From: Bradysia coprophila
Lineage: Eukaryota; Arthropoda; Insecta; Diptera; Sciaridae
Length of the DNA stretch: 64,000 nucleotides
Direction of reading: 5' to 3'
Assembly: GCF_014529535.1 (NCBI RefSeq)
Contig: NW_023503374.1
Span: forward strand, 7,867,685 to 7,931,684
Made by a program: the position numbers and the translations under genes. Below are positions 34,728-45,576 of the stretch, in pieces. A model generated the notes under the pieces. It was not told the DNA's origin. It ran no database searches and was given only the letters and a program-made list of their open reading frames with translations. Position 1 is the first letter of the stretch. Every line of letters starts with the position of its first letter.

Positions 34728-35330
34728 CTTAAAACGCGCATAGCTCTAAATAGTCGACTTTTTAGGAAAACCATGAAACACGTATCCACTAGAATCTAAA
34801 ACTCTATAACTTTGTCTTTTACACGAGGTTTCCATCTGCCTTATTTTCCGAGTTATGGCTGACATAGCTCGCACTTAAAACGTACATAGCTACCAAATAG
34901 TCGACTTTTTAGGAAAATTATGAAACACGTATCCACTCGAATCTAAAACTCTATAACTTTGTCTTTTACACGAGGTTTCCATCTGCCTTATTTTCCGAGT
35001 TATGTCTGACATAGCTCGCACTAAAAACGCTCATAGCTTCCAAATACACGACTTTTTAGGAAAGCCATGAAACATGTGTCGACTAGAATGTGAAACTCTA
35101 TAAAATTGTCTTTTAAACGAACTTTCTGTCTGCCATATTTTCCGAGTTATGGATGACATAGCTCGCACTTAAAACGCTCATAGCTCAATAGCAAACGATG
35201 AAACACGTATCGAATGAAATCTGAAACTCTATAAATTCGGCTTTTTAACGAACTTTCTATCTGCCATATTTTTCGAGTTATAGGTCCCATAGCTCAATAG
35301 GTTAACTCGCTCATAGCTCCGAAAATATAA
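34728..35330. repeat. Tandem repeat of about 147 bases, four to five units
   Basis: Units begin CTTAAAACG at 34728, 34874, CTAAAAACG at 35021 and CTTAAAACG at 35168 (steps 146, 147, 147), with a shortened fifth at about 35301. Each unit contains CATAGCT, CGACTTTTTAGGAAA, ATGAAACACGTATC, AAACTCTATAA, CTATCTGCCATATTTTCCG or close variants, and GAGTTATG. Units 1 and 2 are almost identical and later units diverge. Confidence 0.85.
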
Positions 35331-35757
35331 GCTTTTATAAAAATTCCTTTAAATTAGTTTCTTAGAGTTACGTCCTTAATATACCCTGAAAATTTCAGCC
35401 AAATTCACCGGTAAATTCAAAAGTTTCGTTGTAAGAGAGTAACAAAGTAACAAAGTGACAAAGGTTGGTAAAATTCATCAATTTCGAAATGTATGAAAAT
35501 GAATTTCTTCATACAAATTTCTGCAAATTTCCAAGTTTTGAAATTTAATATCTCGGCCAAATCTTAACCTAATGAGGCGTGTGATAGCTCGTTGAACTCG
35601 TATGGACGCCCAGATTACGAATAAAATACTTTGGGGGTAGTAGGAGCAAAGGGGGAAAAGTCAAAAAGTTCCTCAGTCCTGCGGGAAAAATTTTTTGTCA
35701 AATATTTCAGTGTGAACGGCCTTGCGTCACTAACGTAGGGCCATGATATTTGAATAT
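35331..35757. other. Unannotated sequence next to the tandem repeat
   Basis: Contains AAGAGAGTAACAAAGTAACA followed by AAGTGACAAAG near 35431-35463; no gene. Confidence 0.35.
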
Positions 35758-36011
35758 TTGAGTATATCTCGCACATCGAGTATACTCGTATCAGTTTGAC
35801 AACTGCCAGTTGGAAGAAAATGATATTTTTTACGCGACTGATTTAGATCAAACAAAATGCCAGTATCAATTCCTTGCCGTACTCCTGAGATCATGCGCTA
35901 CACGCTGGCATTTTGTTTAATCTTAATCAGGCGCGTAAAAAATATCATTTTCTTCCAACTGGCAGTTGTCAAACTGATACGATTATACTCGATATGCGAG
36001 ATATACTCGAA
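35758..36011. mobile_element. Foldback element with arms of about 100 bases
   Basis: GTATATCTCGCACATCGAGT continuing through CGTATCAGTTTGACAACTGC and CAGTTGGAAGAAAATGATAT pairs with the right arm ending ...GAGATATACTC at about 36008. ATGCCAG/CTGGCAT and TTAAG-TAAAC pairs extend the stem towards the centre. No coding capacity. Confidence 0.7.
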
Positions 36012-36270
36012 TATAATCAAATACATTCGATATGCTGGATATACGCTCGTATATCAAGCATAAATAAAATGTAGGGAATGGCCCTAATGTATTTCTTATG
36101 GAGAAAATCCAAGTATATGCATATACGTATTGTGCGTTTTTTTTTTCGTTCGGGTCAGGATAGTCAACCATTGAATTCAGCCGTTGGGTGACTGTTACAT
36201 TATAATCGGTAGACAATTTCACAGAGTTATTATTAGGATGCTCTTACAGATTTTAGTAATTTCAGCTGAC

Positions 36271-36780
36271 ATCTCATTGGCCGATTTTGAAAAATTTTGA
36301 AAAACGGCCTCGAAAATACCTCCAGCTGAGCCCTTGGAGGCCATTTTTATAAAATGGCCTCGGAGGAGTTTCCAGCTGACCCATCGAAAGCCATACTTGA
36401 AAAACGGCATCGGAGGTCCTCCCAGTTGACCCATTGGAAGCCATATTTGAAAAACGGCATCGGAGGGTTTTCCAGCTGACACATTAGAGGCCATTTTTGA
36501 AAAACGGCCTCGGAGGTCTTACTGGCTGACTCATCAGAAGCCGTTTTTGAAAAATGGCCTCGGAGGTCTGACCGGCTGACCACTCCGAGGCCAGCGGACA
36601 CACAAACTCATCTATCCCAGAGGACAGGTGCGTTTTTGAAAAATGGCCTCAGAGGTCTTACAGGCTGACCCGTCAGAGGCCGTTTTTGAAAAATGGCCTC
36701 GGAGGTCTGACCGGCTGACCCGTCAGAAGCCGTTTTTGAAAAATGGCCTCGGAGGTCTGACCGGCTGACCCTTCCGAGGC
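36271..36780. repeat. 50-base minisatellite in two blocks
   Basis: The phrase CC(A/G)TTTTTGAAAAA-GGCCT with CGGAGG and CCAGCTGACC/CCGGCTGACC recurs with an exact 50-base step: 36341, 36391, 36441, 36491, 36541, then 36681 and 36731. Between the blocks and again after the second comes AGCGGACACACAAACTCATC followed by CCAG-GGACNGGTGCG, so the array has a higher-order structure. Because 50 is not a multiple of three, the long minus-strand frames across it are not evidence of a gene. GC content is clearly above the surroundings. Confidence 0.85.
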
Positions 36781-36781
36781 C

Positions 36782-37340
36782 AGCGGACACACAAACTCAT
36801 CTGGCCCAGGGGACGGGTGCGCACACACGAACTATTTATTATTAGTATATTACTTCCGAGGTTCCAAGTTGTGTATTTGATAGGTGGGGTGTTACAGCCC
36901 GACCCGAAGGGGAGGGCTGTATTCCACACTTGTCAAATAACAACTTGGAACCTCGTAAGTACAATGCTTTACGTGATTAGGCAATGTAAATGAAAATGAA
37001 ACATGCCGTAACACGTAAAATATATAAAGTATTGCTGTACTATAGTACTGCTATGCATATAAGAAGTATAGAGTATAATATTGCAGTAATGCAATAAATA
37101 AAAAGCAAGGGTAACATAACATAACAGATTTTCTTGGCTGCGGACACACAAACTCTCTGTGGCCAGGGGTGAATGTGTGGACACACAAACTATATATTAT
37201 AGTATACAGAGTATATAACATTGCAGTATTGTAAATAAGATATAGCTAGTATAATATAAAGTGTTAGCAGTATTGTATCTATTATCAGCAGATCTCGGGC
37301 AGCGGACACACAAACTAATTTTTTTTACCAGACCCGTTAC
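36782..37340. repeat. Dispersed CGGACACACAAACT phrase around short AT-rich spacers
   Basis: The phrase (C/T)GGACACACAAACT occurs near 36594, 36783, 37141, 37178 and 37303. It is often followed by CCAGGGG-type and TATTATAGTATA sequences, as if a larger repeat unit that includes the minisatellite had been copied and eroded. Confidence 0.5.
36852..36960. repeat. Long hairpin with CCGAAGG tip
   Basis: ACTTCCGAGGTTCCAAGTTG and TATTTGATAGGTG-GG pair with the right arm ending AACCTCGTAAGT at 36960. The centre is GACCCGAAGGGGAG, the reverse complement type of the CCTTCGG tip. Confidence 0.7.
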
Positions 37341-37565
37341 TCTATCGAGTAACGGGAATAAACTGATCTGTAATAAAATGAGTCTGACTTTATTTGTGGA
37401 AGAAAGTGCTGAAGAAAACTAGTCGTGATGTCTAATTCGTTTGCAACACCTACTGAAGTAAAAGTTTTGTAACATATATTTCAAACATTGATGTAATAGA
37501 TTTAAGAGCGCAAAAATATTTGTTTTTGATAATTTCTCTGAACCAAAATCTTTTTTTTTAAAGTA

Positions 37566-37667
37566 CACACACGGAATTTTGATTTCTTCATATCGAAATA
37601 CACGCTGCACAAAAAACCAGTAAATCACGAAACAGAAAATGTGTCGGTTTTCAAAATTCCGCGAGTG
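37566..37667. mobile_element. Damaged second copy of the 34515 MITE
   Basis: The right end (CAGAAAATGTGTCGGTTTTC to GAGTG, then TA) is identical to that of the copy at 34515-34665, as is AAAAAACCAGTAAA-CACGAAA. The left end begins TA-CACACACGGAATTTTG and lacks the segment GAAAACCGACACATTTTC, a deletion of about 45 bases. Confidence 0.75.
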
Positions 37668-38944
37668 TAAAACCATAAAAGCATGCAAAAATGTGTTTCT
37701 TTAAAAGAAAAATTGGTTGGTGGTTGATAACTTATTCCACTTTGCAGGGTTTCTCTAAGTGGGTAAATTTATGACAGAGAAATCAGAGAAATCATCAAAA
37801 AAACGAATATTTTTGCGCACAAATGTAGGCTAGAAATTTGCCAAGGAGCTAGCGTTCTTAAATATAATGTCAGAATTGTTTCGCCATTTGTGAAATTTGT
37901 GAGAGATTCTTTGTTATTGCAATTTTTTTTCAGTTTAGCAAGTCATCAATTCTCTCAAAAAAATGCCATTTTTGTTAAATCTTCAGTTTCCATAACATTA
38001 AAACTCTATAACTTAATAAACTGAACTCGAATATACTGCGTATTGGCTGAAATGTTACTCATTAAATTATTCATCAATTTTTATGATTATTAACCCCAGA
38101 CCTGTTCCCATTATTATTTTGTTTAATCAAGCAATCAGAGTTGAAAAGCACAAAAATTTAATTCATATTCGAGAGTCGATTATCGAAGATATTTGTTTGT
38201 TTTTATTTAAAAAAAAGCTTTTACGGCGAAATTTAATGAAATATTTTAATAATTGAGTTGGTAACAAAAAGATTCCAGGAGAAACAGTGTAACAATGTCA
38301 TCCTTTAAATAACTTACGTTTGCGCATTCATTGTTATAATTATACGTCAAAACATGAAAACAAGGTACGTATTAAAGTTATTGAAAATAATTACACGCTT
38401 ATTGCAGACAAAGAAAAACGTAGCGACTTGAAGTAGTAATACCTGTCCGAATGAATTATGATCCAATGCCCGAGAGCTTAATTTACGATCAATAAATGAA
38501 AATCTGCAACTCCAGTGTTATCAATTTTAAATTAATGATCAATCGTATGTCTATCTGTTCAATGGATAAAATAAATTTTGTTGTTCAGCTGATGGGGCTT
38601 TGCTCTTTATATCCTTAATGTACGTTTTTTTCATTCAAATACACACAAAAAATCTGTTTATTGTTTTTACGATTTTACGTTTAAAGTTGTAAACAACGAA
38701 AGTTACTGAACCCGGTGCGCGAGTGAGTCATCACGACAAAATAATTGGGAATGACGCAGGTTCTTGTGTTCTACCAGACGATATTGTAAAAGAACTTACA
38801 AATATTCACTGTGTCGAAGAAACATACCAACTACAAAGACATATTGTTAATTAAATATGTGTCCAGTTGTTTTCCTAGTCTTTTGAACCTGTCACAGATA
38901 GCATATTAACAGTCTTACTGTTGAAATTATTACTTCATTTGATG
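37668..38944. other. Unannotated AT-rich sequence
   Basis: No gene or repeat that I can support. Confidence 0.45.
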
Positions 38945-39075
38945 GAAGATTTTCAGAAATCTTTTACTTCATTTGTTTTGATCGTGATGTTTTCTATATA
39001 AGACCTCATGAGTCAAAATTTGTTGTTTATATTTCTTTCGTTCTCAGTAACATATGACAGGTTAATGCCATTTCT
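38945..39075 (+). repeat. Dispersed repeat DR, copy 6
   Basis: AGAAATCTTTTACTTCATTT, GTTTTGATCGTGATGTTTTC, TATATAAGACCTCATGA and AGTAACATATGACAGGTTAA follow in the consensus order. Confidence 0.6.
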
Positions 39076-39905
39076 TCATTCGCACCTACCCCCCTTTCAT
39101 TTAAACGAACGTCGGTAATGAACATCTGCTCATTAAAATGCAATTATGACGCATTTTTTTGTAGAATATCTTTTATCTGAGCGTGTTCCATTCACACTTA
39201 TGGCGCGTGATTAATGTGTAGAGTCGAAGTAAAATATCAATACAACATAAACAGATTTGGTCATTTTTTAAAAGACCTGGTTCTTTTTAAGTTTTCGGGC
39301 TCTTTGAACATAGGTAAAATAAATTTTAGCGACATTAGCAATGATATTACTCATGGGTGAGAATCCTTTATTCTTATAAAAATGAGTCATGTCATGTGTA
39401 TCAACCTATAAACAAGCTTAGTTAGAAGATGAGTCATTGGTTCGATTAGTAAAAATCTCACTGACGTAGTTACTTTTAGATGCATTTAAATCTTACTAAA
39501 ATCTGCGTCATTGGATAGATGTGCATATTAAAAACAATATCATGCATTCGAGGGTATCTATTATTTTCACTTTGATTTTGATTTACAATAATTCTAGCAA
39601 TAGACTGAGCCAAAATGACTTTTTTCTTATTTTTTTGTGCATAAAACAGTTAAAAATTGAAAATAAAGATACTCGTGTCGCGTCTTTTGGCGAAAAAAAA
39701 ATTGAAACCGAAAAGATTTGCCTTGCGCTATTTTCCACTTAAATTCCACATATGGTCTTAAATTTGCAACATCAAAATTGCTGTGATATTGTTCACCCGG
39801 TTGACACAGTATTCACTTCTTCAATTAGTTTTTTATGCTTCGGGGCCGAAAATGAGGGCAATTTTTCGAATTTTCTCGGGTTTCCGGCCCTCTGCATGAA
39901 AACTC
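39076..39905. other. Unannotated sequence
   Basis: Near 39840-39890, GGGGCCGAAAATGAGGGC and GGGTTTCCGGCCC pair weakly. No gene. Confidence 0.35.
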
Positions 39906-40013
39906 ACATGTGCACCTGTTTGGGACGGTTGATTTAAGGCACTTTCGCTTGTAGACCTCACTTCGTTCCGCGAAATTGCCTAAAATCAATCGTCTAAAAC
40001 AGGTACACAAATG
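39906..40013. repeat. Hairpin
   Basis: CACATGTGCACCTGTTTGGG with CGGTTGATTTAAGGCA pairs with TGCCTAAAATCAATCGTC and AAACAGGTACACAAATG. The tip holds CACTTCGTTCCGCG. A relative with similar flanks (GGCCCTC-GCATGAAAA) is at 53980-54110. Confidence 0.6.
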
Positions 40014-40398
40014 ACTATTGTTTTGATGAAATGTTAAATAGCCACAGTAAATTTGTAATTTTAAACAAGTGTGTGTCGAATATTTCAGGTCTTTCGCACG
40101 AAAAGAAATAATTCAGCTCCACTTTCGGGAGAGAAGATAGTTCTGCGTGTACACTTTCTGGTGTTCTGAACAGAAGTAACGACAAATTCTCCGAAATAAT
40201 ATTTCAAATTAATTTACATGCTACATGCGTCAAAAACCGTACTTTTCATGTTTCAATCACTACTTTCGACGCTCTCAGCATGTAATAGTAGATTACATAC
40301 TTTTATCACATACATACGCGCAGTGTTCGGTGTTCGCGGTGTCAAAATTACTTAACTAGAAGAATAATTCAAAAATTGCACTTCAGGTCTATGCTGTT

Positions 40399-41643
40399 TA
40401 GGGAATGCAATCCCGGGATTAATCCCGGTACTAATCCCGGAAAACTCCAGTACCGAAAACCGGTTTTCACCGAAAAATACCGGGATTTATCCCGAAAGAT
40501 TAAAATTAAATAAATTGAAAATTTTTAGTCGGATTTTTAGCATTTAAAAAGCAATTTCGTATGGCAATAGCTTTTGATGATTAGACAGGAGTTGAATTTT
40601 TTCGAAAATGGTGAGAATCTAGTGATCAAAAGCATATGACAAAATGACAACGTGTTAACTACGCGTTTACAACACATCATAAGGTGCCTGCGCTTTGATT
40701 TGGCATGGCTACATACGTTTAAGCGAGCAGAGGTTGTACATATCAATAGATAAGGTTCCTGGTATTTGTCTACACAAGGATTGATTCACGCCTTCTGTCC
40801 TGAGAATCTTATTACAAACATCGGAATAAAGTCCAGAGAAATTGGATCACTTTTTAAAAAAGTCGCATCATGAAATGGTCTTAATGTAAATGATTTAATG
40901 TTCATACATATTCATGAGTGTTAATTACTCATCAAACCGACTAGCGTAGAGTTGAGTAAAGTAGAGTAGAGTAGATGGCTTTTTCTGATTGCGGTTATTT
41001 GTGTGGTTCAAGATTTAACGGTGAAACGCTGCATCACTTGTGCTTTCTAAGAGCGTTTTTCAGAGAGAAAATATTGTCATTAGAAATGAGTATATATTAA
41101 AGTTTGTAAGTTAAATTTAAGAATTTGTCAAGCCCGTAGTTAGGAGGAAATTTGCTGTGCCCCTTTTGGGATTTAGAAAGAAAATAAAAGTTTTAAACTA
41201 ATAGGCCAAAAAATTTTTGAAATTCAAAAAATTCTTTACTTGCCTCACTGGCATATTTTTAACTCTTCATTTTTCTTGCATAAGTTACTAATCAAAGAAA
41301 ATCTAATAATTAGCAATGTTAGGCTCAACGTTTATGTAAGTTGAAACGAAAATTTCTTTGCTTTTGAAAACTCATGTAGTTTCATAATATTGCACACAGC
41401 CCGTCTTGTAAAACCACCCTGACTACAGGCTACAGACTACGTTGTAAAGTTTCAAACAAAACGACGATAAGTTTTTTGAATTCTGCTTTTTAAAATTTCT
41501 TCATAGAAATCCAAATTTTTATCAAGAAATAAGTTATTTCGATTTTTCTCTCCAATCCCGAAAATACCGGTATTCCCGGTATTGATACTGAATCAAATCC
41601 CGAATCCCGGTTTTGTAAAAACGGTCCGGGATTGCATTCCCTA
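40399..41643. mobile_element. Non-autonomous hAT-type element with perfect 8-bp duplication
   Basis: Terminal inverted repeats TAGGGAATGCAATCCCGG, followed by repeated ATCCCGGTA-type phrases at both ends, and perfect 8-bp direct repeats ATGCTGTT at 40391-40398 and 41644-41651. There is no transposase domain inside; a GTAGA microsatellite lies near 40945-40975. It inserted into the left arm of the compound palindrome, so the palindrome is older. Confidence 0.85.
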
Positions 41644-42032
41644 ATGCTGTTGTCTTGTTTTCGCTTATGTAATAAAATAGAGTAAACACTTGTCACTATC
41701 AGTCTCGGCAATATATACTATATATTATATATAGTGCGGAAAATTGTTGTTTTGAAGAGTGTGTAGTTTATATGTTGAGCCGAAGGCGAAGTATACAACC
41801 ACACGAGTGAATACAACGATTTCCGCACAATTATGTAAGTTATTTTATCTACCTAGGTGAAATAATAGCAGTGAAAAAATGCTATTATTTTGCCGTCGGT
41901 AGATAAAATAGCGTATTCACCTCTGTCCAAATGTTTATTTAGACACTTGGGGTTATAACATTCGCCTTCGGCTCATGCAATGACTCCCCAAGTGTCTAAA
42001 TAAACATGTGGACAGAGGTGAATAATCTACTA

Positions 42033-42162
42033 TTATCGCATACGCGGTGTGATTCCCCGAAAAAATTATTCACCTAGGATATATAAACAAACATTATACT
42101 TCTGTAAATTGTCAAAGTGTCATTCGCATATCTTGTTGTCTCGTTTTCGCTTATGCGATAAA
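42033..42162. mobile_element. MITE-like unit, second copy of the 10899-11019 family
   Basis: Begins TTATCGCATACGCGGTGTGA and contains TTCCCCGAAAAA; ends TCTCGTTTTCGCTTATGCGA. It is the reverse complement arrangement of the unit at 10899-11019 with a diverged middle. Confidence 0.65.
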
Positions 42163-42662
42163 AAAGAATATGCACGTATGACAAGCCATCTCGGCAAGCC
42201 TCGACCGCTTTGTCATACGTGCATAATATTTATTACCTCTTAAGTGCGGCTAAAGTGAATTTTTCTTTTGCTGGACCCTTGCGAAAAATGAATTTTCGCA
42301 GCACATAAGAGGTAATATATATTACACACTTGTCACGAAGAAGTCGAGGCTTTCCGAGACTGATAGTGACAAGTGTGTACTCTATTTTATCACATAAACG
42401 AAAACGAGACAACAACATAGAGCTGAAGTGTAATTTTTGAATTATTCTTCTAATTAAGTAATTTTGACATCCGAACACCGCGCGTATGTGATAAAATCCT
42501 GAAAGGCACTTACGACGTGTACCGTGACCACACATCGACCACATTCTGTTTACTCATTCTACAACTAGCCAATGAAAGGTAGAGATTTTTCTGATGATTC
42601 TGATGATCACAATGAAAAATCGTATCACTTCATTTACTTAACAGTAATGGGTGCCAGGACAG

Positions 42663-42983
42663 CTCTGACTCCATGGAACGTGGGATATTGGGCTAATGCG
42701 ATGTTTTTCTGGTCCGGAAGGCTTAAATATTGGACTCGCATACTTTTTTAGAATTTAAAAAAATTGTTTAGGCATGGGGAGCGAGGCATTTGTACAAATG
42801 TACGAAAGCGTTGGTTAGAGGAGTAAAAAAGATATACACCATCATTCTCCTCTCTTCTCCTCGCTCCCCGTGCCTAAACCATTTTTTTAAATTCTAAAAA
42901 AAGATACGGGTCCAATATTTAAGCCTTCCGGACCAGAAAAACCTTTCATTAGCCCAATATCCCACATTCCCCGGAATCAGAGC
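42663..42983. mobile_element. Foldback element
   Basis: CTCTGACTCC-TGGAACGTGGGA, TATTGGGCTAATG, TTTTTCTGGTCCGGAAGGCT and TTTAGGCA-GGGGAGCGAG on the left pair with the right arm ending CCGGAATCAGAG at 42983. The arms are about 130 bases around a short AT-rich loop. No clear target duplication and no coding. Confidence 0.75.
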
Positions 42984-44245
42984 AGGCTTGGGTGCGCTTG
43001 TAATATTTTTGTTTCTTAACGAGGGAATATGTTTAGTAAAGGCGATCCAATAATTTGCCAGGAAACGGAAATAGATTGGGTAATGAGTCAAATACGCCAT
43101 TGTCAAAAAGTGTTTCCCCTCGCTCCCTGTATCCAGCAGTCACTTCTTAAAGGAATTCGAAATATCGTTGTAATTAATATGAATTTGATTTTATACGATT
43201 TTCATTTATATCTACACAATCTCTACGCACATTATTCAGCCTGACAGCAGAAATGATTGTTCAGTACTTCAATAAATCAGTTAACCCGAGATTTATCTTC
43301 AACTATAAAACGATTTATGCATAGCAATGCAATGAAAACTACTTGAATGGACCTGATAAATTTGATGAATTTCACATACGTAAGCGAATGACGTTAATGA
43401 ATACCCAATATTTCGGTAATAATTATATTTTTAACGTACGACGTAAAAAGCTATTTACTGTTTGGCTGTTAGGGTGTGGAAAAAGGAAGAACTTTGTAAG
43501 CACTGGAGATCCAGAGCCTATTTTAAGAAAATAAAATTACTCCGATTCCATTAAATCCATCTGAGTCTTCTTATTTCTATATAAAAATCTACTAAATTTG
43601 GGAAATAAATGTTACTAGTGTCCAGTGCGTCGCAATAATTTGTATTTTTAATAAATGGTCGGACAATTATTACAGACTATGTAACCAAAATGAAACATAT
43701 TTGAGACGAAATAGTGGTATAAATAATCTCTGTAATAATATCGATTGAAAACAATTTGAATAAAACGTCAGATTTAAATTTATCACAACCAAAAATTAAC
43801 ATAATACAAAAATTTCCGTAATATATTTATAAACCAAACATTCGTTCATTCAACTAGGTATTCCAATCAAAACAATAACAATAATGAAGAAGATACGCAG
43901 TCACAAAATCAGACTCATCAATCATTTAGATGAGTGACGAAAACGAGTACCAAGAGCAAATATCGATTGGTCACTTATATAGCAATGTGATCTTATACAG
44001 CATATATGCGGGTTGAACATACTGCAGTAAATGACTTTGCTAAAAGTACTTAAATTAATTTAGTATTGAAAGTAATAGATTCAATGGTATAAGGCCACTG
44101 GAACTAAAACGTTAAATAAAAAAAAACCTGTCACTGCACCTCCTATAAATTGGGTTAAGAAGCCTGGATAAGGGATATATCCGTAACGATTACTAAAACA
44201 AGACGTAACGATTGATATTCTGACAGTAGCACAAAAGAAGTGTTA
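42984..44245. other. Unannotated AT-rich sequence
   Basis: Short frames only; no domain or repeat recognised. Confidence 0.45.
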
Positions 44246-44356
44246 GTAAAGCCAACACACTAGCATCTAGTGTCAGTTGGGAATATGATATTTCTATTGT
44301 TAAAACCGGTTATCGTATTCCCGATGACACTAGATGCTAGTGTGTGTTGGCCTTAA
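44246..44356. mobile_element. MITE-like hairpin
   Basis: GCCAACACACTAGCATCTAG with TGTCA and GGGAATA-GATA pairs with the right arm ending TGTGTTGGCCTTA. The arms are about 45 bases around a short loop AAAACCGGTT. Confidence 0.7.
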
Positions 44357-44599
44357 AGCAATTGTTATGAGAAAACAGCTAAAAATTGTTTCATGACGGT
44401 ATTTTTGAAAATGCTATCGATGAGGCTTTTTGGAATTTCATAACACTTTGCTACTAGTCTGGATCCTAGACCGATTCGAAATGGTTCTGTGGACGTTCAG
44501 ACGGTGAGAGAAGGACTTTTCAGAGCTTGTTGAAATTCATGATATTAGAATTAGAAACTAATAGAAAAGACTGTAAAGGAGAAGGCAGACCTAATTTTT

Positions 44600-44712
44600 T
44601 TAAATATGGTCTTTTATAACAAAATTTCATGTTCAAGCGAATGAAGTAAAAGATTTTTTTATCAATCTATTGAAGGAATCAAAAGAAGTAACTGACTGTC
44701 CCTAAAGGGTCA
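44600..44712 (-). repeat. Dispersed repeat DR, copy 7
   Basis: Minus orientation: ATGGTCTTTTATAACAAAAT, TCATGTTCAAGCGAATGAAG, TAAAAGATTTTTTTATCAAT and AAAAGAAGTAACTGACTG. Confidence 0.65.
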
Positions 44713-45174
44713 TCTTCATTTATTCGTATGGATTTTGTTCTGATCCAATATTTTTCTCCGTGCAGCGCAAAAAAAAAACTGTTGTGAGTTCTAAACTTTT
44801 GATCAGATTTATTAGCTTCAAAGAAATAAGCAAATATTTATTAAATAAATAATAAACCTCTTATTCTTCTCATATATCTGCTCATTAAAAAGTCAAAGTT
44901 GGTGAGGATTTAAAAAGTATCTTTCGTATGTTAAATTTATTGAATGAGAATAGATGTGAACAATTTATGAATGAAAAAAAAACAATTTGTCGGATAGCTC
45001 TCTGGTAAATTTAATGTTAGTCGGATGATAATGTACCACATAAATTTTAGAAGATTAGTTCTACAATGCACAGTAAATAAAAGATGGTAACAGAATTAGG
45101 GTGTCCAACCGAACATATTCAACATTTTGTAACATTGTAAGACTCTAATGTCGATGCTTTGTTCACGTGAAGGA
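44713..45174. other. Unannotated AT-rich sequence
   Basis: No supported feature. Confidence 0.4.
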
Positions 45175-45194
45175 TGTAAGATCGGTTTATTTCT

Positions 45195-45436
45195 TTTTGT
45201 ACACAAAAAGTCAGTTTTGTACACAAAACTTACATTTTGTACACAAAAAGTTTATTGTTTATTATTAAACCATGATTTTGTACACAAAAATGATTATTTT
45301 GTACACCAAAATGCTTATTTTGTACACAAAAATGATCAATTTGGACACAAAAAGTTCATTTTGTACACAGTAAGTTCGTGTTGTACACAAAGAAGTATAA
45401 TTTTGTACACATAGAAATATCATTTTGTACATAAAT
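45195..45436 (+). repeat. Left 21-base-phased site array
   Basis: Copies of TTTTGTACACAAAA or close variants start at 45195, 45215, 45235, 45276, 45297, 45318, 45339, 45359, 45380, 45401 and 45423. The step is 20-22 bases with one slot (about 45256) empty. Variants are more frequent towards the centre of the element. Confidence 0.9.
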
Positions 45437-45576
45437 TTGATGATTTTGAGAGATATAAGAATATATTGATTCAGCGACGTTAGCGTGTTTTAATAATGAG
45501 CTGTTTGAGATGAGAAAGTAATTGGTAAAAATTATTTATTTATGTAGCAGCGCCGCAGGCCGTGGAATATTAAAAA

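Larger units (their letters stand above)
40301..42496. mobile_element. Compound palindrome with TTTTATCACATAC ends, interrupted by hAT
   Basis: The outer arms start TTTTATCACATAC...CGCG on both sides and continue through AATTACTTAA-TAGAAGAA, TAATTCAAAAATT and TGTTGTCT-GTTTTCG to ACACTTGTCACTATCAGTCT. The left arm is split at 40398/41652 by the hAT element. Between the arms lie several independent hairpins: about 41732-41829 (tip AGCCGAAGGCGA), 41843-41912, 41914-42023 (tip TCGCCTTCGGCTC), 42167-42229 and 42233-42317. There is also a further TTATCGCATACGCG unit at 42033-42162. The arms themselves are units of about 125 bases of the same MITE family. Confidence 0.7.

Noticed and set aside
36219..36790. 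Several overlapping minus-strand open frames of 60-91 codons with repeating residues
   Set aside because: They lie on the 50-base minisatellite; since 50 is not divisible by three, the frames simply inherit a stop-poor repeat and cycle through registers.
45148..45414. Open frame with repeated FVHKN/LYTK-type residues, and similar frames at 46121-46458
   Set aside because: They are translations of the phased TTTTGTACACAAAA arrays, not a protein gene.
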